Shown here: positions 58,701 through 64,000 of the stretch, piece after piece
How the letters are laid out: each line of letters starts with the position of its first letter
Position numbering within the stretch: position 1 is the first letter of the stretch
From: Ettlia oleoabundans
Lineage: Eukaryota; Chlorophyta; Chlorophyceae; Chlamydomonadales
Reading direction: 5' to 3'
NCBI GenBank assembly: GCA_019693395.1
Contig: JAAMXP010003108.1
Span: 5,219 to 69,218 of the forward strand
Length of the DNA: 64,000 nt
Translations under genes and position numbers: made by a program
Notes under the pieces: generated by a model
The model's database searches: none
What the model was told of the DNA's origin: nothing
The model's input: only the letters and a program-made list of their open reading frames with translations

Positions 58701-61700
58701 CACGAGCCTGGCTTGCGGGCAGCACAGAGAAGTGCACCCGGCTGTTGGAGCGACTTTTATCGCCTGCCCGAGGCCCCAAGGCTGCTGGAGGCACTGGCGG
58801 CTCCGCCGATCCACCACCTTGCCCCAGGCTGCGCCCAACCCCAGCAAGTCCTAGCTTGGGAATGCCCAATTTCAATGACGGTGCAGCTGCAGTGGTGGAA
58901 CCTAAACTGCCGACGCTAGAGCTCCGCACGGTGCCAGGCTCAGGCGCGCCCGCCTGCTGGTGGTGCTGCTGGAGCTGATGCGGTGGCAGGACAGCTGCCG
59001 CACCAGCGGCTGCAGCAGCTGCCGCCGCAACAGACGCATCATGGGACCGTGCAGTAATTGTGCGACCTAGCCTGCAACCACAAGACAACCCCGCACATGC
59101 ATGTTCAGTGAGGCATCACTCGACATTATGTAACAAAACACCCAGCTGCAAACAGGTGACAGTTAAGGCTGCCGATGGGTGGCACGCAAGGGTAATAAAT
59201 AACAAAACAAGCAGCAGAGAGGCACCGGGGCCTAGGTGAAGCGCACCTGCTGGTAAGCCGAGGCGTCGGAGCCATGCCAGATCGTGCCGAGGGCGGCAGG
59301 GGCGGCCGGCCGTGGCGGGCGCTGTTACCAGGGCTTGGGGTGCTTTGGCCTCCAGGGCTGGAGAGCGAGGGCCCCCCACCCAGGTTGAGACGAGGAACCG
59401 CCAGTCCTCTGCCCTCACCCATGCTAATGCCTGGCGGCAGCTGCAGAGCGGGGGATGATGAGCCGCTGCGGCTCTCATGTGCTGCCCCACCTTGGGAGGG
59501 CAGACGAAGCAGGGGCACTCCCGTCGGCAGTGCCTGAGGCTCTTGCTCATGCCTCATTGGCAGGCGCAGCCCAGGCACCGGCGAAGCAGCTCCTGACTCA
59601 CAGCCAGCAAAGGTGGAGGATGAGGAAGTGCGGCGGTGTTCCGCATGGCTGCCCCCGCTGCTGAGGCGGTGCATGCGGCCGCGGGCGGGCTGCTTGGCCT
59701 CAAACTCAAGACTCAACTCCCTGACGAAGAAGTCCACAACTGCAGCACAAGAAACAAATCATTTCTCACTGGAAAGAGGATTCAGGTGGTGGTTCAGGTT
59801 ACCAGTGGGTGTGGTCTTGAGTGACTGATATCAAGTCAGAATCGCTGCATCAGAGTGCATAACAATTCAGCGGAAGGAGATGCAGACCATTGCTCTGCAG
59901 GGTATCCCTAAATTCGAATTTGGGAGGTGCTCTCCTGCGCACCTGACAGCTGATGGAAGCGGTGGCGGATGTGTGGGCTCTTGTTGGCTGCCAGCACAAG
60001 CAGTGTATCCATGTGTTGGCGACATAGAAAGAGAGCCTGGTGGTCTCGGTGGGGGTTATGGTAGAGCTTCAGGAACTGAATGAAATGGAAGCGGATGTAG
60101 AAATCTGCAGAGGGAGCAAAAAGAGGAGCAAGACAAGCATCGGACTATGGGTCAGTTGATGCAACATGGGCAAAGGCAAAGGGGTGGATTGGGGTGGAAG
60201 ATGAACGGGCATCCAGAGAAGCCAAGGGCCCGGCATGGCATTCCCCTAACGTCATACCCACCTGTAACGAACTTGTCTGCAGCGAAAGGGCTGCCAGGTG
60301 CTGCAAAGGCTGCCTTCAGGAATTCCAGCAGGCCTTGGCGCAGCCTGACATTGCTGGCTGGCAGGCTGGGTGCATTGCTTGGTGCTGGCTGGCGCCTCGA
60401 GGCGATCCGGCCTGCCGCTCCAGCCCGGGCTGCTGCTGCTCCCGAAGCTGCTGAAGGGTCATGGTCCAGGGTTCGCTGTACCAAGCCCGAGTGGGGGCTG
60501 ACAAGAAAAGCAAAGAAGTGCAGCGCCTGGCGACGAGTCAGGCCACGGCGAGCGCTGAGACCTGCGGCAGGAAAAGCACCAGCAACTACACGTTTGGGCA
60601 GCAAGCCTTCCCACTCAACCTTCAGCCTGGCTCACAACTGCTGTCCGTAAACAACAAAGCAGGGTGCAACACTCATATAGCCATGCTGTGCCACGCAATA
60701 AACTGGGCAGCTCATAAGCAACAAAACATATACATGCAGCAGCAAACACCGCAGCCAGAGCAGCGCACCCAGCAGCAGGTCATGGCCGGGATCATTCGGG
60801 GGGTCCCTGCTTGTGCCTGGGTCATCCAGAGCAGAGGAAGCTACGCTAAGCCGGGATGCCGCCCTGTCAGAATCACGGGAATGATGCGACTGATGCACGC
60901 ACGGCGGCTGCCGCCCTACCAGCGCCGCAAGTGCCGCGAACAGTTGCAGCAAGTCTCGCTGTAGCGCTGCGGTGCGGCTGCGCTGCGCAAAGCTGGCACC
61001 TGGCTGCGGTTGCTCTGGCTCCAGCAGCATGTGGCCGGCTGCGCTGGCCAGCATCGCTGCAGTCTGTTGATCACCTAGCATGAGGTTCAACAAGCCTTGG
61101 CCGGCCTCTGCGTCCTCGCATTTCCTGCACACTGCTGCCAGCAGCACCACGACTGAGTGCAGCAGCTGCCAGCCTGGTGGCGTCCAGCTGGCTGCATCCA
61201 TCCCACCCGCCTGCAGCATGCCCATGAGCGACTGCAAGCCTTGCAAGCAGTGCCGCACAGCACTTTCTGCCACTGAGGGCTGCTGTGCTGTGCCTGTGTA
61301 GTCAGTTAGAAGCTGTAGCAGTGCTAGAAGCTCAGCACGGTCATTGCCCTCTGGCTGCCCGCTGCCAGTCAGGGCATCCAGTCGCTTTCCCGCTACTGCC
61401 AGAAGCACATGTGCCTTCGCTCCTGTGCATGGGCTCCTGCCGGCGTGCTGTCCCTCGTGCCGGTCGGCAGCTGGTGGTTGCTGGGAAAGGAGCAGCAGGG
61501 CCTGAACTGCCAGCTCCTTGAGCTGTTCCTGTGTGGCCGACAGAGGCTTGCCCAGCAGCCCCACAACTTCAGCTGACAGCATGGGAGACAGGTCCTTGTC
61601 AGGCCAGCCTGCAGTTCATTGCAGTACAGGCAATGTGGCTGGATAGTTGGGCAGCTACGTAAGGCAGATGGATTGGTGCACACCACAAAGCATCAACACA

Positions 61701-64000
61701 GGTTGTAGGCCTAACATCTGCACAAAAACTTTCCGTGTATAAAAGCAGCAGCAACTCAGAGCACATTTACTGTAACACACGAAGCAGTTTGCAATCCCAG
61801 CATCACAAACCTGCCGAGTCCAACAGCGGCAGAGCAGCCGCAAGCGCCTTGAGGAGCAGGCACTTAATCTGCTCCACGTCCAGAGGAAGCCTCCCAGACC
61901 GTGCTGCCGCACCCTCAGCAGCAGCCGCAGAGTCTGTATCTGACGTAAGGGCTGGGCTGCTGTCCGCACTTCGCAGAGAACGAGCAGTTACCAGGATGCG
62001 GTGAGCCTCCAGCACTTTCTTTCCTCCGCCGCCACTTGTAGCGGGCGCTTCAAGTAGCTCTGCAACAGTGCGCACACCATAAGCAGTAAAAAGCAGCAGT
62101 GGCTGTGCAGCATAGGCCATACGTCCGCCTGGCACTGATACATGGAAACAGGCGTGGTAATCGCTGCTAGAGACAAGACGGCAGTGATTGACAAGATTAC
62201 AAGACACACACCGGCAGGTACTCCATCCTCTTCTGCCTCGGCCAGCCGCGCATCTGCCAGCCGCTTGTGAGCCACGATGGCTGGCAGGTCTGCCGCCATC
62301 AGGCTCTCTCCCAGGGCACCAGCTAGAGTGGCCAACTCAACTGCCGCTGCCGGCTCCGGAGGGTCGCTATTGTTTCCGCCGTGCCGCGTGGGGCTGGCAA
62401 AGGGGCTGGGACTGCGCCTGCCGCCGGGCGTACCGCTCAGCACACGCCGTGTTGACCGTGTCAGTCCGCCGCCCGCGCCACTCGGCGAATCGCAGGCAGG
62501 CAGCGCTAGGCGGGGTATCGAAAAGCGGCTGTTGGAAAAGGCCGAAACCGAGCGCTGCGGAGAGCCTCGGAAGCCGGTAGGTGAGCCACTTAGGGCCAGC
62601 GCTGAGAAGGAGCGTGCGTAGGAGCCCTGCATAGCAGCAGTTGGGGCAGGCAAGGCGTTCGAGTGCAGCGTTGCAAACAGAAAACAAATATCAAGCAGCT
62701 GTTGGCTGCGTTTCTCATGATGGCATGGCAAGAAAAGTCAGCCTACTACAGTTGCCAAGTCGCTGGGAATCATAAGTGAGCACCCGACAAGGGCCGGAAG
62801 CAAACAACAATTGGAGAAACAACAGCATTCCTCACCTTGACCGGTGATGCATTCCTGCTGGAAGAAGCCGAACAGTCTGAGCCACTGTCTGACATAGCGT
62901 TGAAAGTTGCAACCAGCGTGGAGACCTGGCTATGCTTGTTGCTGACAGCTGCCTGGTTCTCACCAGCAGCCCCTAAAAGTGGGGTCTCAAAGCCGAGGTG
63001 CATTAGGAACGGTTGCTGGTCATCCTGCTGCTGAGGTGCCCTATCAGCGTGCTGTACAACATGGTCTGCTAGTTCCGTCGTGTCAGCAGCAGCGGGGGAC
63101 ATGCGGACATACATGGTTGCGATTGGGCTGGCCAGCCCCTGCCGCATCGCCTCTGCCCGCATATCTGGCCGCTGCAACAGCACCACCAGCAGGCGGCACA
63201 GCAGCATTGGGCTGGCGCAGCTCTGCCGCAGCACAGCGGCCAGTACTGATACCAGGCGACCCGCAGCGCCAGTTGCCACCGGTGCAGCATCAAGAAGCCC
63301 GGTCACAGCCACGGCTACTGACGGCTGCAGCTCTGCCATTCCCATTGAGCTGGTGGGAAGCACGGTAGCTGCTGCTGTTACTAGAGCTTCCATTGCTCCA
63401 AACCCAATGGCTGCAGCACACAGCTGCGGGTTGCCTGCTGCTGCTGACAGTATCGCCAGCCCCTCCCGCAGCTGGCCCGGGCCGCACTCCTGCACAAGCC
63501 CAACTGCCAACCGGACAGCCTCGGTTCCATGCGGGACAGGCAGCGGCGGCTTGGCAGGGGACTGGAATGGGGCAGCAGCACCAAGCATGCTGCTGCAGCC
63601 AGCAGGCTTGGCTGGCGATGCCGTGAGGGAAGGCCCCAGGTGCCCCGTTTCCCGGTGCAGCACAGCAAGCGCCTCAGCTAGGGAGTTAACGGTGCGCAGG
63701 CAGGCAGGGCTGGCGCCATGACCTGGCGCCTCTCGAAGCACAAGGCAAACACGTGCAAAGTCTACAGTGATGGTGAGCTGGCATGGCTTGCCGCTGTCGT
63801 CCAGGCGCTCCAGCAGCACCGCCTGTGCCAGCAAGCAAATGAGGGTCGGAAGGTAGGCAGAAGCCGTAAACAAATGTGCAGACGCATGAGGGAGCAAGCC
63901 GCATGTTAGCTTTGCTATCCACGAACAGCCAGCGAGTGCAGAGCTGAGTGACGCAAATGGTTGTTGTGAGTGAGCCAGCCAAAGCGGACTTGAAAGGGTC
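52754..64000 (-). CDS. Very large protein: ARM/HEAT-like repeats, Ser-rich linkers, C-terminal protein kinase; 5' end beyond the right edge
   Basis: Helical, Ala/Leu-rich repeats run from the right edge, e.g. LREGLAILSAAAGNPQLCAA and FGAMEALVTAAATVLP (about 63360-63465). The first visible exon ends NASPVK at a GTGAGG donor, which joins in phase to GSYARSFSALALSGSP (acceptor after ATGCAG near 62630); that is why I keep one gene. Further helical exons follow at about 61580-60960 (LKELAVQALLLLSQQPPAA), 60590-60260 and 60095-59945. Ser/Pro/Gly-rich segments alternate (59740-59240, 59080-58500, 58320-57970), plus VDFFVRELSLEFEA. The kinase begins near 56810: SSAVGAYSTIYKAALPAW (Gly loop) and VVLKLVDTP (Lys); then VVHFDLKCDN (about 55905-55935), VVLADFGESKG, KSPEMLLVG and DVWSLGCLLFELVTG, and a C-lobe end with YILVRDARMRPTLADLQ (about 54460-54520). 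The HRD motif is HFD. A Ser/Ala/Gln-rich tail ends at the TAG at 52756-52754. Function is unknown. Confidence 0.8.

Noticed and set aside
62620..62640. ATG near 62632 as the start of a separate kinase gene, making the right-edge region another gene
   Set aside because: The upstream exon ends at a GTGAGG donor in phase 0 and joins directly to the sequence after ATGCAG, so a single gene is simpler. Transcript data could still overturn this.
1..64000. CRISPR arrays, rRNA operons, prophage or intact transposons
   Set aside because: None is visible. The intron-rich eukaryotic genes make prokaryotic systems unlikely, and no transposase, reverse transcriptase or integrase blocks were seen in any frame.

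Overview
This is a gene-dense nuclear window from a eukaryote, most likely a chlorophyte green alga. Almost every gene is broken by GC-rich introns with GT..AG borders (donors often GTGAG or GTAAG). The proteins are rich in Ala, Gly, Ser and Gln. Several carry predicted plastid or secretory leaders, and one has a plastid leader followed by a twin-arginine lumen signal. I cannot name the species. Gene models were read by eye from conserved protein blocks and splice sites. Exon borders quoted to the base were checked for reading phase; other borders are approximate.

Layout, left to right. A serine carboxypeptidase runs off the left edge (minus strand). A P5/PDIA6-type protein disulfide isomerase follows (minus). 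Two tandem plus-strand paralogues (7104-10501 and 12137-16860) combine a GAF-like soluble half with a multi-pass membrane half; I cannot tie them to a described family. On the minus strand come a large coiled-coil protein, a small plastid membrane protein, a long ABCG half-transporter with an EGF-like ectodomain, and an mTERF protein. On the plus strand are a TFIIIC-subunit-like WD40 protein and a 136-residue protein of unknown function. The minus strand then carries PP2A B55, a conserved protein with a GVGPATAS helix-hairpin-helix-like motif, and a VLRF1-type (Vms1/ANKZF1-related) protein. The latter is divergent from a plus-strand thylakoid-lumen cyclophilin. The right end is filled by a very long minus-strand gene with ARM/HEAT-like repeats and a C-terminal protein kinase, which runs off the right edge.

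These genes do not form one pathway. They are housekeeping functions (secretory folding, plastid lumen, Pol III transcription, phosphatase targeting, ribosome quality control, transport) plus lineage-restricted proteins. I saw no rRNA, CRISPR array, virus, or intact transposon. The most unusual items are the tandem GAF-like/membrane paralogues with patchwork exon identity suggesting gene conversion, a perfect 24-bp inverted repeat forming a long hairpin at 21385-21450, the stand-alone VLRF1 protein that keeps a GxxQ motif, and a 33-base microexon carrying the first CGHC active site of the disulfide isomerase.
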